Below, in pieces: positions 52,645 through 61,968 of a stretch of DNA of 64,000 nucleotides (the first letter of the stretch is position 1; the number at the start of each line of letters is the position of its first letter). The notes beneath the pieces are model-generated. The model did not search any database. It was not told the origin of the DNA and was given only the letters and a program-made list of their open reading frames with translations. The stretch comes from QQVM01 sp964544885 (lineage in GTDB: Bacteria; Bacteroidota; Bacteroidia; AKYH767-A; 2013-40CM-41-45). The translations under genes and the position numbers were made by a program. The stretch is from the NCBI GenBank assembly GCA_964544885.1, contig CAZJDX010000003.1:62001-126000 (forward strand). Reading direction: 5' to 3'.

Positions 52645-55137
52645 TTAGAACTGTTGTCCGATGGAGAAATGGAACTGACTTCCACTGTAATCAGGATTAT
52701 TCGGCAATTTATCAAGTCCATATCCCCAGTCAAGTCCCAGAAGCCCGAATACCGGTAAGAATATCCGTACACCAAGTCCCACTGAGCGTTTCGCGCTGAA
52801 GGGATTGAATTCCTTGAACTTGAGCCAGGAATTGCCACCTTCAGCGAAAGCGAGCATATAAATAGTTGCAGAGGGATTTAACGACAAGGGATATCTTAAT
52901 TCGAGCGTGTATTTGTCAAAGATTGTGCCACCGATGGTATTGTTATATTCATTACGGGGCGTAACGGAATTATTTTCATAACCACGCAGCGCGATGATCT
53001 CTCTGCCATCCAGTGCATAACCGGAGAGTCCGTCTCCTCCCAGGTAAAATCTTTCAAAGGGAGAGGAACCCAATTCCCTGTTATACAATCCCAGAAAACC
53101 ATACTGGATTTTCGTATGCAGCACCAGGTTTCCTGCAAGTCGGGTATACCACAGTGATGAGAATTTCCACTTGTGATACTCTATGAATTTATATTTCTCA
53201 CGGTCGCTTGCGGTCTTATAATCTATGCTATTAAAAAGAGAGTAGGGAGGTGTGAACTGAAGGGTGAGTGAAAGCTGACTGCCGCTTCTGGGATAGATGG
53301 GAGCATCCACCGAATTTCTGGAAATGGTCTCCTGAAAGCTGAGGTTATTGGCGACACCGTCACTAAAAAGAAATGTGCTTCCGTAATTTTCCAGCGTATA
53401 ATACTGGTAGCTAATCTCATGATAAATGGTGAAAAAATCATCGGGTTTCTTGAGTCTTTTACCCAGGCCGATGGAGACTCCATTAATATAGATGGACTGT
53501 CTCAGCGCATCTCCTTTTTTATAGCCATTGGTCTGGATCGACCGGTATACGGACACACTGAATGAATTCGGTTTTTTTCCGCCAAGCCAGGGTTCGGTAA
53601 AGGAAGCATTGTATGACTGAAAATATTTACCGTTGGTTTGCGCACGGAGGCTGAGACGCTGTCCGTCACCGGAAGGAAGGGGTCTCCAGGCTCCTTTTTT
53701 GAAAAAGTTTCTTGCGGAAAAATTATTGAAGGCTAGTCCGAGAGTACCGACTAGCTGATTGGCTCCATAACCTCCGGATAACTCGAGCTGGTCAGAGGGT
53801 TTTTCTTCAACAGTATAATCGATATCAACGGTTCCATCCGCAGGGTTTGGCTTGGGATTTACACCGAGTTTTTCCTGATCAAAATATCCCAACTGGGCCA
53901 GTTCACGTTGCGTACGTATAATGTCAGACCTGCTGAAAAGTTGTCCGGGTTTGGTCCGTACTTCCCTCATTATCACGCGGTCATTGGTTTTGGTATTACC
54001 GCTAACCGTTACTTTATTAATCCGAGCCTGTTTCCCTTCATAAATGCGCATCTCCAGATCTATGCTGTCATTTTCCACATTTACTTCCACGGGAGTTACA
54101 GAAAAGAACAAGTAGCCGTCATCCATATAGAGTGAACTCACATCCCTTCCGGTCTGGTTCATGTATAGCCTTTCATCAAGTGCCGTCTGATTATATACAT
54201 CCCCTTTTTTTATACCGAGAATATTATTCAGTTCAGCAGAAGTATGCTTGGTATTGCCTATCCAGGTAATGTTTCTGAAATAGTACCTGTTACCTTCGTG
54301 TATCTTTAATTTAATTTCCATGGAACGCGGTCCTGTCCGGTAAACGGTGTCGGAGACGATGGCCGCATCTCTGTATCCCTTGTCGTTATATTTTGCAAGC
54401 AGCTTTGACTTATCAGCGTCATATTTGCTTTGCATGAATTTAGCGCCGGTAAAAATCTTATACCACTTCTTTTCTTTGGTGTCTTTGAGAGAGCGGCGAA
54501 GTTTAGCTTCAGTGAAGGCTGTATTCCCCTCGAAGTCCAGATTCCGGATTCTGACTTTCTGATTTTTCTCCACGACAATTTCAAGTATCTCACGGTTGGC
54601 ATAAGTCGTGTCCCTGATCTCATTGATCTTTACCTGAGCATCAAGGTACCCTTTGTCTATATAAAAATTACGTACCGTATTCGCTGTGGTCGTGATGACG
54701 TTATCGGTGACAACCTTATCCCTCTCAAGTCCTATCTTTTCACGGATCTTATCCGCTTCCGATTTGCTGACACCTTTGAATGAGTATTTTGAAAGTCTGG
54801 GACGTTCCTGCAGGTTTAGTTCAAAAAATATCAGTTTTCCCTGGGTGCGGGTAGCGATTAAGGTAATGTCGGAAAAAAGTCCCTGTTTCCACAGGTTGCT
54901 GATCGCCTTTGAAGTTTTTTCACCGGGGACATCCAGCGTATCCCCAACCTGCAATCCTGATATGGATATGAGAACCGCTTCATCCAGAAATTTTGTTCCT
55001 GTGACCATTACGCCCCCGATGACATATTCAGAGGGATTTCCGTAATCGATCGCAATCTTATCACCACCGATCTGTACCTGTGCAAGCGAAGGGAACGAGA
55101 TCAGGGACAGTATTAAAAGAAAAATAAATTTATTCAT
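52645..55137 (-). CDS. bamA: Outer-membrane protein assembly factor BamA
   Basis: The central BAM subunit that inserts beta-barrel proteins into the outer membrane. The 830 residues have a signal peptide ending at LAQ, five POTRA domains (about 35-430; for example VTGTKFLDEAVLISISGLQ and VSGNTKTNDRVIMREVRTK), then a 16-strand Omp85 barrel with VGLGVRIFLPVFGLLGLDWG and a terminal FSIGQQF. Its ATG shares one base with the uppS stop (TGATG on the minus strand), so the two are coupled. Confidence 0.97.
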   Translation of the reverse strand: MNKFIFLLILSLISFPSLAQVQIGGDKIAIDYGNPSEYVIGGVMVTGTKFLDEAVLISISGLQVGDTLDVPGEKTSKAISNLWKQGLFSDITLIATRTQGKLIFFELNLQERPRLSKYSFKGVSKSEADKIREKIGLERDKVVTDNVITTTANTVRNFYIDKGYLDAQVKINEIRDTTYANREILEIVVEKNQKVRIRNLDFEGNTAFTEAKLRRSLKDTKEKKWYKIFTGAKFMQSKYDADKSKLLAKYNDKGYRDAAIVSDTVYRTGPRSMEIKLKIHEGNRYYFRNITWIGNTKHTSAELNNILGIKKGDVYNQTALDERLYMNQTGRDVSSLYMDDGYLFFSVTPVEVNVENDSIDLEMRIYEGKQARINKVTVSGNTKTNDRVIMREVRTKPGQLFSRSDIIRTQRELAQLGYFDQEKLGVNPKPNPADGTVDIDYTVEEKPSDQLELSGGYGANQLVGTLGLAFNNFSARNFFKKGAWRPLPSGDGQRLSLRAQTNGKYFQSYNASFTEPWLGGKKPNSFSVSVYRSIQTNGYKKGDALRQSIYINGVSIGLGKRLKKPDDFFTIYHEISYQYYTLENYGSTFLFSDGVANNLSFQETISRNSVDAPIYPRSGSQLSLTLQFTPPYSLFNSIDYKTASDREKYKFIEYHKWKFSSLWYTRLAGNLVLHTKIQYGFLGLYNRELGSSPFERFYLGGDGLSGYALDGREIIALRGYENNSVTPRNEYNNTIGGTIFDKYTLELRYPLSLNPSATIYMLAFAEGGNSWLKFKEFNPFSAKRSVGLGVRIFLPVFGLLGLDWGYGLDKLPNNPDYSGSQFHFSIGQQF

Positions 55138-55886
55138 CAGCTGTTTTTGTGGAGTTGTTCGCTAACCATTCCGAACCGGCGTTCTCTTTGCTGGTAGTCG
55201 ATCAATGCCTCATAAAAATCCTCTTTACCAAATTCCGGCCAGAGTTTGGATGTAAAGTATAATTCAGAATATGCGATCTGCCACAAGAGAAAATTACTGA
55301 TCCTGTATTCACCGCTGGTGCGGATCAACAGTTCGGGATCCGGAATACCCTTGCTGCTCAGGTGATCTTCAATCACCTTTTCCGTAATTTCTCCCGGCAC
55401 TATTTCTCCGGCTTTTACCTTATAACTGATCAGGTTCATCGCCCTGGTGATTTCCCATCTTGAACTGTAACTGAGTGCCAGGATGAGGGTGAGCCGTTCG
55501 TTCGATTCAGTTTCTTTCATCGCCTCATTAAGCTCTTCTATACAGTTGGGCGGTAAGGCTTGCGTATCACCGATTACACGCAAACGGATATTATTCTTTT
55601 TCAGTGTATGTCTTTCGTCGTGAATGGTATGGATCAGCAATTCCATCAGGGCGTTCACCTCTTCTTTCGGACGGTTCCAGTTTTCCGTTGAGAAAGCATA
55701 AAGGGTCAAAAATTTTACTCCGGTTTCCGCGGCCGCTTCAGTCACATCCCTCACTGCCTGAACCCCATGTTGGTGACCGAAAACCCTCATTTTCCCCTGT
55801 TTTCTTGCCCATCGACCATTGCCATCCATGATCACAGCAACGTGTACGGGTAATTTACCGGGGTTTATTTTGTCTTTAAGGCTCAT
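55137..55886 (-). CDS. uppS: Isoprenyl transferase / undecaprenyl diphosphate synthase
   Basis: Makes the C55 carrier lipid for peptidoglycan and LPS. The 249 residues have the cis-prenyltransferase start HVAVIMDGNGRWARKQG with catalytic Asp21, YAFSTENWNRPKEEV, and the C-terminal PDPELLIRTSGEYRISNFLL with LLWQIAYSELYF. Length is normal. It overlaps bamA by one base. It is preceded on the same strand by a DUF6089 gene about 125 bases away. Confidence 0.97.
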   Translation of the reverse strand: MSLKDKINPGKLPVHVAVIMDGNGRWARKQGKMRVFGHQHGVQAVRDVTEAAAETGVKFLTLYAFSTENWNRPKEEVNALMELLIHTIHDERHTLKKNNIRLRVIGDTQALPPNCIEELNEAMKETESNERLTLILALSYSSRWEITRAMNLISYKVKAGEIVPGEITEKVIEDHLSSKGIPDPELLIRTSGEYRISNFLLWQIAYSELYFTSKLWPEFGKEDFYEALIDYQQRERRFGMVSEQLHKNS

Positions 55887-56011
55887 TAATGGCGAGATTC
55901 CAAAGGCGGCGCAAGTTAATAATTTAAGGTCAAGCAGCCCCTTAAAAAGGCGTTAAAAATGAATGAGAAAAGTGTAAAACGGAATTTCAATCCGCTGAAA
56001 ATCAAGCTGGT

Positions 56012-56869
56012 TCAATAGCGCCTTTTCTTGAACGGTTTGCAGGAGTCTTTTATCATACTGCTGAGCCTGAAGTACAGAGTGACACCGGCGAACAAATACC
56101 AGTCCTTGTCTTTAGAATCTCCTCTCTGCTTCCTATAAGCATCAGGTATATGGGAAGAGGTATCTCTTCCGGAGTACGACCTGTCGGAAAATGCTACTGC
56201 AAGGGCGCCATTGGAGGCCAGCAATGCCTGTTGATCAGGGTAAACCGTACTTACATCATCGAGATAGTCAGTATAGGTTCTTCTGGCACCTACTTCAATT
56301 CCAATTCCTACACTACCGCCGCCGCTGATCTTGATCCCTCCGCCAATTGGAATGGCAAGCTGTACCCGTTTGTATTTCTTTATGCCATTACTTCCCTGTC
56401 CTTCGGTTCCCAAGGGTTGAAGCTCATAAATCTCGTTATTCATTTCGGCTTTGGGATTAAACCGAAAAACCGATATCCCGGTGAACAGATAAGGGGTGAA
56501 AGGGTATTCGGGATTACCTGTTTCATAGCTGAAGAAATTGAATTCTATCTGCGGGGAGAATTCAATGATCGGGCTGTGAAAGGATAGATTTCTATCCTGC
56601 TCGAAACCATTTGAAGCCTTTGTATCACTTCCTGAAATTTTGCCCAGGTTCAGTTCTGCTTTCCAGCTCCAGTGCCTGTTCCAGTTATGTCTGAAGAATA
56701 TTCCAAAAAAAGGATGTACCTGACCTGGTTTGAAAAGATGCGGGGAGAGTTCACCTTTGTAATGTGTGATTCCGCCCTGTATCCCGATCTCTTCATATTG
56801 TGCATTGACGTTTTGAGAGGAAGCGATAAAAAACAGAAGACACAAACGTAAAATTCTTGGAATGTACAT
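56012..56869 (-). CDS. DUF6089-type outer-membrane beta-barrel protein (copy 2)
   Basis: A 285-residue protein with a signal peptide ending at VNAQ. The motif YEEIGIQGGITHYKGEL starts the mature chain, RTYTDYLDDVSTVYPD lies in the last third, and RGDSKDKDWYLFAGVTLYF near the end. The order and spacing of these match the copy 63 bases upstream and the one at 41 kb. It sits in the uppS-nadK region, which in Bacteroidota usually carries one or more of these genes. Function unknown; OM location inferred. Confidence 0.83.
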   Translation of the reverse strand: MYIPRILRLCLLFFIASSQNVNAQYEEIGIQGGITHYKGELSPHLFKPGQVHPFFGIFFRHNWNRHWSWKAELNLGKISGSDTKASNGFEQDRNLSFHSPIIEFSPQIEFNFFSYETGNPEYPFTPYLFTGISVFRFNPKAEMNNEIYELQPLGTEGQGSNGIKKYKRVQLAIPIGGGIKISGGGSVGIGIEVGARRTYTDYLDDVSTVYPDQQALLASNGALAVAFSDRSYSGRDTSSHIPDAYRKQRGDSKDKDWYLFAGVTLYFRLSSMIKDSCKPFKKRRY

Positions 56870-56932
56870 GTTTAATTACAGATACCGGGATGTTAAAACG
56901 AATGTGATCAGGATAAATTTGAAGAGCCTGAA

Positions 56933-57826
56933 TCAGAATCTGGGTAATCTACCTCTGCCGGTTTTCAGCTTGTAATTCACGCTGAAGATGGCAAACATGT
57001 AAGAATCCTTGTCTCTTGGATCACCTCTTTGCGCTTGCGGCGCGGTTACGCCCGGGTCAGATTGATTCGAGCGGTCAGATAAGGCAGCGGCGAGCGGGTT
57101 AGCTTCAGGATAGTTCTCAAAATCAAAATAAGTGGTGCTGACGTCGTCAATATAATCAGTAAAGGTCTTGCGCAGACCGATTTCGAGCCCGATTCCCCAG
57201 GTGTTGTCTATGGTATATTTAAAACCAACTCCGACCGGTATTACAAATTGAAGCAGTGAGTACTTGTTTCGGGAAGGGATAAGGCCCTGTCCTTCTGTGC
57301 CAAGTGGTTGTAAACGGAGAGTCTGCCCCTGATATGTCGTCTTCGGATCGAAATGAAAAAGACCTACGCCAACAAAGGCATAAGTATAGATCTCATAACC
57401 TCTTACCCCTCGAACTTTCCTCAGTCGGTACCGGTGGCCAATCTGTTCCTGTTGGAAGGCACCTTCAAAGTTAACGTTGATCTCATAGATGTCGGAGAAG
57501 AAACTCAGATTTCTGTAATTCCGGAAATACTCTTCGGTCAGTTTATCATCTCCGGAGATACGACCATAAGTAAGGTTTGTTTTGAGCGCGAAATAATTGC
57601 TCAGTTTATATCTTAATCCGGCTGAAAGGGCCAGACGGGTTTGTGACCATTCAAGATCTTTGAAGTAATTGGTTCCAATTTGATTGGCTCCGCCCAGCTC
57701 ACCCAGAAAATTGCTTACTCCGGCACCTGCACTCAGTTCATAACGCATACGTTTCCAGCGCTGGGCCTCAGTACTTTCAGGAATAAACAAAAATATAGCA
57801 AGCAGAATAAGTAGTACTTTCTTCAT
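56933..57826 (-). CDS. DUF6089-type outer-membrane beta-barrel protein (copy 3)
   Basis: A 297-residue protein starting at the ATG at 57826; a TTG-initiated frame 21 bases upstream would begin inside the -7 box. The signal peptide ends at STEAQ. The family elements are YELSAGAGVSNFLGELG, RKTFTDYIDDVSTTYFD and RGDPRDKDSYMFAIFSVNY. Same family as its neighbour and as the 41-kb protein. It lies about 115 bases after nadK on the same strand, with its own -7 box. Confidence 0.84.
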   Translation of the reverse strand: MKKVLLILLAIFLFIPESTEAQRWKRMRYELSAGAGVSNFLGELGGANQIGTNYFKDLEWSQTRLALSAGLRYKLSNYFALKTNLTYGRISGDDKLTEEYFRNYRNLSFFSDIYEINVNFEGAFQQEQIGHRYRLRKVRGVRGYEIYTYAFVGVGLFHFDPKTTYQGQTLRLQPLGTEGQGLIPSRNKYSLLQFVIPVGVGFKYTIDNTWGIGLEIGLRKTFTDYIDDVSTTYFDFENYPEANPLAAALSDRSNQSDPGVTAPQAQRGDPRDKDSYMFAIFSVNYKLKTGRGRLPRF

Positions 57827-57844
57827 AAGATCTGCAGAACACGG

Positions 57845-57852
57845 CAAATATA
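57845..57852 (-). promoter_or_regulatory. -7 box (TATATTTG) for the DUF6089 copy 3 gene
   Basis: A perfect TAnnTTTG match ends 18 bases before the ATG at 57826. It suggests transcription can start within the cluster. No -33 TTTG was found. Confidence 0.5.
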
Positions 57853-57942
57853 GTAATTAATAGATAGGATGTACATACGTTCAGCGGAGGAGATTGGTTC
57901 AGTCGGGAGCTAAAAATCTTCCATAATTACATGGAAAAGTGC

Positions 57943-58821
57943 TTAATTTCGGGTGTCAAGTCCCCAGTTGAGTTTTTTCCGAAGTGTATTCAGGAAGTTC
58001 TCATTACTGAGCCTGATGAGATTGATACAATACTTTTCGCGCCTCACCGCAAGTTGATATGCCGAATCAATGGTGGCCGAGCGGGAATCGAGGGTTGCCA
58101 TAAATCGCTGGCTCCTTCCTTCTACCTCCAGAGAAATCACATTTTTATCTGAAACCACAATTGGTCTCACATTCAGATTATGTGGAGCAATGGGGGTGAT
58201 GACAAAGCTTTCGGACTGGGGCACAACGATTGGTCCGCCGCAACTGAGAGAATAGCCGGTTGAACCTGTCGGTGTGGAGATCATAATCCCGTCCGCCCAG
58301 TATGAATTCAGGTACTCACCGTTGAGGTAAGTATGTATGGTAATCATTGAGGAGGTTTCTTTTTTATGGATCGTAAACTCATTCAGGGCGATATTATCAT
58401 CTTCAAAAAGCGGATGATTGGTTTCCAGTTTCAGGAGAGTTCGTGCATCGAGTGAATAGTGGCCTTTGGAAAGACTTTCCAGCGCGAAACTGATATTATC
58501 TTCCGAGATGCTTGAAAGGAAACCAAGTCTTCCAGCGTTTATTCCTGCAATGGGAATACCGGAATCCTTGACGAGCAAAACAGTATCCAATAAGGTTCCA
58601 TCGCCTCCGATACTCAGAAGGAAATCAGTTTTCCCTTTCAGTTCGGCATGTGTTCTGAAACTATCAGGAACTTTTTCAAACTGCATATGCCTTGCCAGGA
58701 ATTGCAGGTAAGGCTCATGGATGCTGAAATGATCGCCGGATTTAACAAGCAGATTGATCACGCGTTCGGCTAATTCAACCTGTTTGGGATTCACCGGCCT
58801 TCCGTAAATGGCAATATTCAT
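57943..58821 (-). CDS. nadK: NAD kinase
   Basis: Phosphorylates NAD to NADP. The 292 residues carry GGDGT at 72-76 (catalytic Asp74), ALNEFTIHK, the TPTGSTGYSLSCGGP motif and PIAPHNLNVRP. Length fits bacterial NadK. The nearby pdxJ, CBS and uppS genes are its usual neighbours in Bacteroidota. It is 26 bases downstream of the Omp85-like gene, so probably in one transcript with it. Confidence 0.97.
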   Translation of the reverse strand: MNIAIYGRPVNPKQVELAERVINLLVKSGDHFSIHEPYLQFLARHMQFEKVPDSFRTHAELKGKTDFLLSIGGDGTLLDTVLLVKDSGIPIAGINAGRLGFLSSISEDNISFALESLSKGHYSLDARTLLKLETNHPLFEDDNIALNEFTIHKKETSSMITIHTYLNGEYLNSYWADGIMISTPTGSTGYSLSCGGPIVVPQSESFVITPIAPHNLNVRPIVVSDKNVISLEVEGRSQRFMATLDSRSATIDSAYQLAVRREKYCINLIRLSNENFLNTLRKKLNWGLDTRN

Positions 58822-58847
58822 GGGAGAAATAAGATAGATTGAATCTC

Positions 58848-60284
58848 TTAAATAGGAGCAGTAAAGTGAAGAAAAAAACCTGACTCTCCCAATTTATTTA
58901 CAGAAAATTCAAAACGAAATACGAGATCGTAATAGGTTACAAAATCGATCCCGAGGCCTCCGGAGTACTGCCAGTCATTGACCAGTGAATTCATGTCTGA
59001 AAACCGGTCCTCCCATACATATGCCATGTCGCCATACAGGTTAAGGTAGAAGGAATAAGGAATCACATTGAATTTACTCATCGGCAGAAAACGTGCATGA
59101 ACCACTCTTTCCGCCAGAAGCCGGTATTTAAGATTACTCTTGAGCATGGAATAATGCTGGCCGTCCATGACATAATATTCATAACCTCTCAGGTACTCCG
59201 TTCCATATCCCAGTGCCCTGTTATTATAGTATGGTATTTTACCGCCGCCGGAATATTTTCCGGTTAAGCCACCGGATGCATAGAACCCGGAGGAAAGGTC
59301 CCAGTACTTTTTCAACCTGGCTGTAAGGGAGAATATATTGACGTCGTCGTTCAGGAAAGGAAATCCGTTCTTGTTGAATTCAGCGTCGAGGTAATAACCT
59401 TTGAGCGGATAGACAACTAGGTCTCTGTGATCGGAACGGAATAAATAGCGCAGAGAGAAGTAACGCGTGCTGTTTTTGCCTCCCGAAAAATAATCCGGAT
59501 TCAGCAGGATAACGGTATCCTCAACTTCGGCATAGCGGTATGTGCCTTCAAGCAGGTGACTTTCATAGAGACCACCTCTATGTGAATAAGAAACAGAAAC
59601 ACCGGTTTCATTCCGTGCAAAATCCTCTTCATTTTTATAATAGGCGTTCTCATCGTTTATGGTAGCATAGGAAGTTTGCCTGTTTCTGGCATGTGCGATG
59701 CCGAAACTCAAGCCGGCTTTCTGTTTTCTGTCAATGAAGGGGATCTTGTAGAAAAAGCTCATTCGCTGGGTGTATCCCATTCTCATTGTGATACCCACTT
59801 CTTCGTTTCTTCCCCGGAAATTGTTCCAGGTAAGCACACCTCCATAAACGGCGCGAGAAAAATCTTTTGTCTTCCACCAAACGTTGAAATTTCTTTCCGC
59901 TATCTCAAAGATGGGGATCGGGAAGATGTACCAGCGTTCGGTGAAGATTATATAAACATCCGCTTCATGACCATTGAGAATCCTTGTGATTCTGGCCGTG
60001 TTGAAGAGGGAGGTATTCATCAGGTTCTCTTCGCTTCGCCGGAAAACAGCTTCAATTTCTCCCGCTCTGATGGAATCGTTTACACGAAACGTAAGTTCCC
60101 GGAGTATGATATGATCTTTGGTGATCTTATTTCCGATCAGGGTGATGGAGGCGATGCGTACCTGCGCGCTGTCCTGCAAAACACTGTCCGGTCTCTGTTC
60201 GTCCGCTGGATTTCCCTGAGACAAATGGAAATCCATCAGGAGAATCAGTGGGGTGAGTAGCAGGACGGAGAGAGAGAATCTCAT
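58848..60284 (-). CDS. Single-POTRA Omp85-family outer-membrane protein
   Basis: A 478-residue protein with a signal peptide of about 25 residues. One POTRA-like domain (about 40-120, RIASITLIGNKITKDHIILR then SLFNTARITRIL) is followed by a beta-barrel with GYTQRMSFFYKIPFIDRKQK, YFSLRYLFRSDHRDLVVYPL and a GGLGIDFVTYYDLVFRFEFS strand. This is smaller than BamA (five POTRAs) or TamA (three). Function unknown; it may insert lipids, assemble proteins or secrete a partner. It lies upstream of nadK, 26 bases apart. Confidence 0.82.
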   Translation of the reverse strand: MRFSLSVLLLTPLILLMDFHLSQGNPADEQRPDSVLQDSAQVRIASITLIGNKITKDHIILRELTFRVNDSIRAGEIEAVFRRSEENLMNTSLFNTARITRILNGHEADVYIIFTERWYIFPIPIFEIAERNFNVWWKTKDFSRAVYGGVLTWNNFRGRNEEVGITMRMGYTQRMSFFYKIPFIDRKQKAGLSFGIAHARNRQTSYATINDENAYYKNEEDFARNETGVSVSYSHRGGLYESHLLEGTYRYAEVEDTVILLNPDYFSGGKNSTRYFSLRYLFRSDHRDLVVYPLKGYYLDAEFNKNGFPFLNDDVNIFSLTARLKKYWDLSSGFYASGGLTGKYSGGGKIPYYNNRALGYGTEYLRGYEYYVMDGQHYSMLKSNLKYRLLAERVVHARFLPMSKFNVIPYSFYLNLYGDMAYVWEDRFSDMNSLVNDWQYSGGLGIDFVTYYDLVFRFEFSVNKLGESGFFLHFTAPI

Positions 60285-60386
60285 GCCATAAAGAAAAGAA
60301 AATTACCTTGATCACCCGAAACCGGAGCAGGCCTCCTATTGCGGTTTGGGTATCGGTTTAATGTATATAAGGGGGAACCCGGTTTG

Positions 60387-61049
60387 TCAGATGCCAAGAT
60401 AATTCATCAGTGAGTCATAACGCGACTGGATATCGTCCATGAATTCGCTCTGATGATAGTGTTCCTTAACATGAAATCCGTGACGGGTGAAAGAGGATAT
60501 GATACGACTTAGTTCCGGCTGATTGATCTTCAGGGTAAGATCAAGATTTTCTTTTTCCGGATTAGGTGTGATATAAGAGCTGATGATCCTTCCACCTTCC
60601 GATTCAACAAGATGGGCGATATTGCTCAGGCTATAGTCTTTAATGCTAAGTTCAAGTACGATCACGCCACTGGCATCTTCAAAAATACCGCTGTCCGAAT
60701 AATGTTTAAGGATGTCCGGGAGGGTAATCAGTCCAATATAATGATCCGATTCGTCAAGGACAGGAGTAAGGGATAATTTGCCTTTAGACATCACCTTCAC
60801 GACTTCAAAGATGGGTTGATTAAATCTTACAAATGGTTTAATCAGGGGAAGCGCCTGGTTTGATAAAGGCTGTTCCAGCGAATGCAGTTTCAGAATATCT
60901 TCTTCTGTTGCGAGGCCGATATAATTTACTCCGTCAACGATAGGCAGATGTTCAACACGGAATTCCTCCATCCAGTGAATGGCTTTCAATCCGGTGTCAC
61001 TCAATTTGAGCGGGGGAACAGAGTCGTTGATCAGATCTTTGGCGATCAT
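60387..61049 (-). CDS. Tandem CBS-domain protein
   Basis: A 220-residue soluble protein starting at the ATG at 61049 (a GTG 51 bases upstream adds an unrelated stretch). Two CBS domains (about 1-125) contain RVEHLPIVDGVNYIGLATEE and KLSLTPVLDESDHYIGLITL. The C-terminal part (about 135-205, VIVLELSIKDYSLSNIAHLV and GGRIISSYI) resembles an ACT-like ligand-binding fold. CBS pairs usually sense adenine nucleotides. This position between pdxJ and nadK is conserved in Bacteroidota; the partner is unknown. Confidence 0.85.
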   Translation of the reverse strand: MIAKDLINDSVPPLKLSDTGLKAIHWMEEFRVEHLPIVDGVNYIGLATEEDILKLHSLEQPLSNQALPLIKPFVRFNQPIFEVVKVMSKGKLSLTPVLDESDHYIGLITLPDILKHYSDSGIFEDASGVIVLELSIKDYSLSNIAHLVESEGGRIISSYITPNPEKENLDLTLKINQPELSRIISSFTRHGFHVKEHYHQSEFMDDIQSRYDSLMNYLGI

Positions 61050-61216
61050 ATCCTGTAAACGTAAATTATTACTGAAAGTTTTTCGGGGCGCAACATACAC
61101 ATTTTTTATGACGCAGCGGTGGCAATGCCGCTACTCATGCTATTTTGTACGAATCCGGCAGAGCCGAAATCTTTTATTGTAAATTCGTATTTGATTTTAA
61201 TTTCCGGCATTATTGT

Positions 61217-61948
61217 ATGACCAGGTTAAGCGTGAACATTAATAAAATTGCCACACTCCGGAATGCCCGAGGAGGAAATAATCCTGATCTCCTGCAGGTC
61301 GCCCGCGATGTAGAAAGATTTGGCGCCCAGGGAATAACTGTTCATCCCCGGCCTGATGAGCGGCATATACGAAAGCAGGATGTTTATAATCTGAAAAAGA
61401 CAGTAAGCAGCGAATTTAACATAGAGGGTTATCCTGACGCGGCTTTCATCAGTTTGCTCCGTGAAGTAAAGCCTGATCAGGCAACGCTCGTTCCTGATCC
61501 GCCTGATGTCCTTACTTCCAATGCCGGATGGGACACCCGAATCCATCAGTCTTTTCTGCAGGAAGTAATTGCCGAGATAAATTCGTACGGGATCCGTACA
61601 TCACTGTTCATGGCTCCGGATGTGGAACTGATCCGTCTTGCCAAATTTACCGGGACGGAGAGAATCGAATTATATACAGAGGCCTATGCTTCGGGTTATC
61701 TTATTGACAGGGAAGAAGCCATCAGACCTTATATGGCAGCGGCTGAAACTGCGAAAGAGGTCGGGCTTGGTCTCAATGCCGGGCATGACCTGAGCCTGGT
61801 GAACCTGAAATTTTTCAGCCAGCACATACCTGGATTGCTGGAGGTCTCCATAGGACATGCCCTGATATGCGATTCTCTTTATTATGGTCTTGAGAATACG
61901 GTACAGTTGTACCTGCGTCAACTGAAGGATACAAATGATTCCGGCTAA
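61217..61948 (+). CDS. pdxJ: Pyridoxine 5'-phosphate synthase
   Basis: Condenses 3-amino-1-hydroxyacetone phosphate with deoxyxylulose phosphate in vitamin B6 synthesis. The ATG at 61217 gives 243 residues beginning MTRLSVNINKIATLRNARGG, the classic PdxJ start; the 24-codon upstream frame is not homologous. GITVHPRPDERHI, VTLVPDPPD-like ATLVPDPPDVLTSN, and the GLGLNAGHDLSLVN segment are intact. It is divergent from the CBS gene and 20 bases before the esterase gene. Confidence 0.96.
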   Translation: MTRLSVNINKIATLRNARGGNNPDLLQVARDVERFGAQGITVHPRPDERHIRKQDVYNLKKTVSSEFNIEGYPDAAFISLLREVKPDQATLVPDPPDVLTSNAGWDTRIHQSFLQEVIAEINSYGIRTSLFMAPDVELIRLAKFTGTERIELYTEAYASGYLIDREEAIRPYMAAAETAKEVGLGLNAGHDLSLVNLKFFSQHIPGLLEVSIGHALICDSLYYGLENTVQLYLRQLKDTNDSG

Positions 61949-61968
61949 GCCAGGTTGAATTATAGAGA

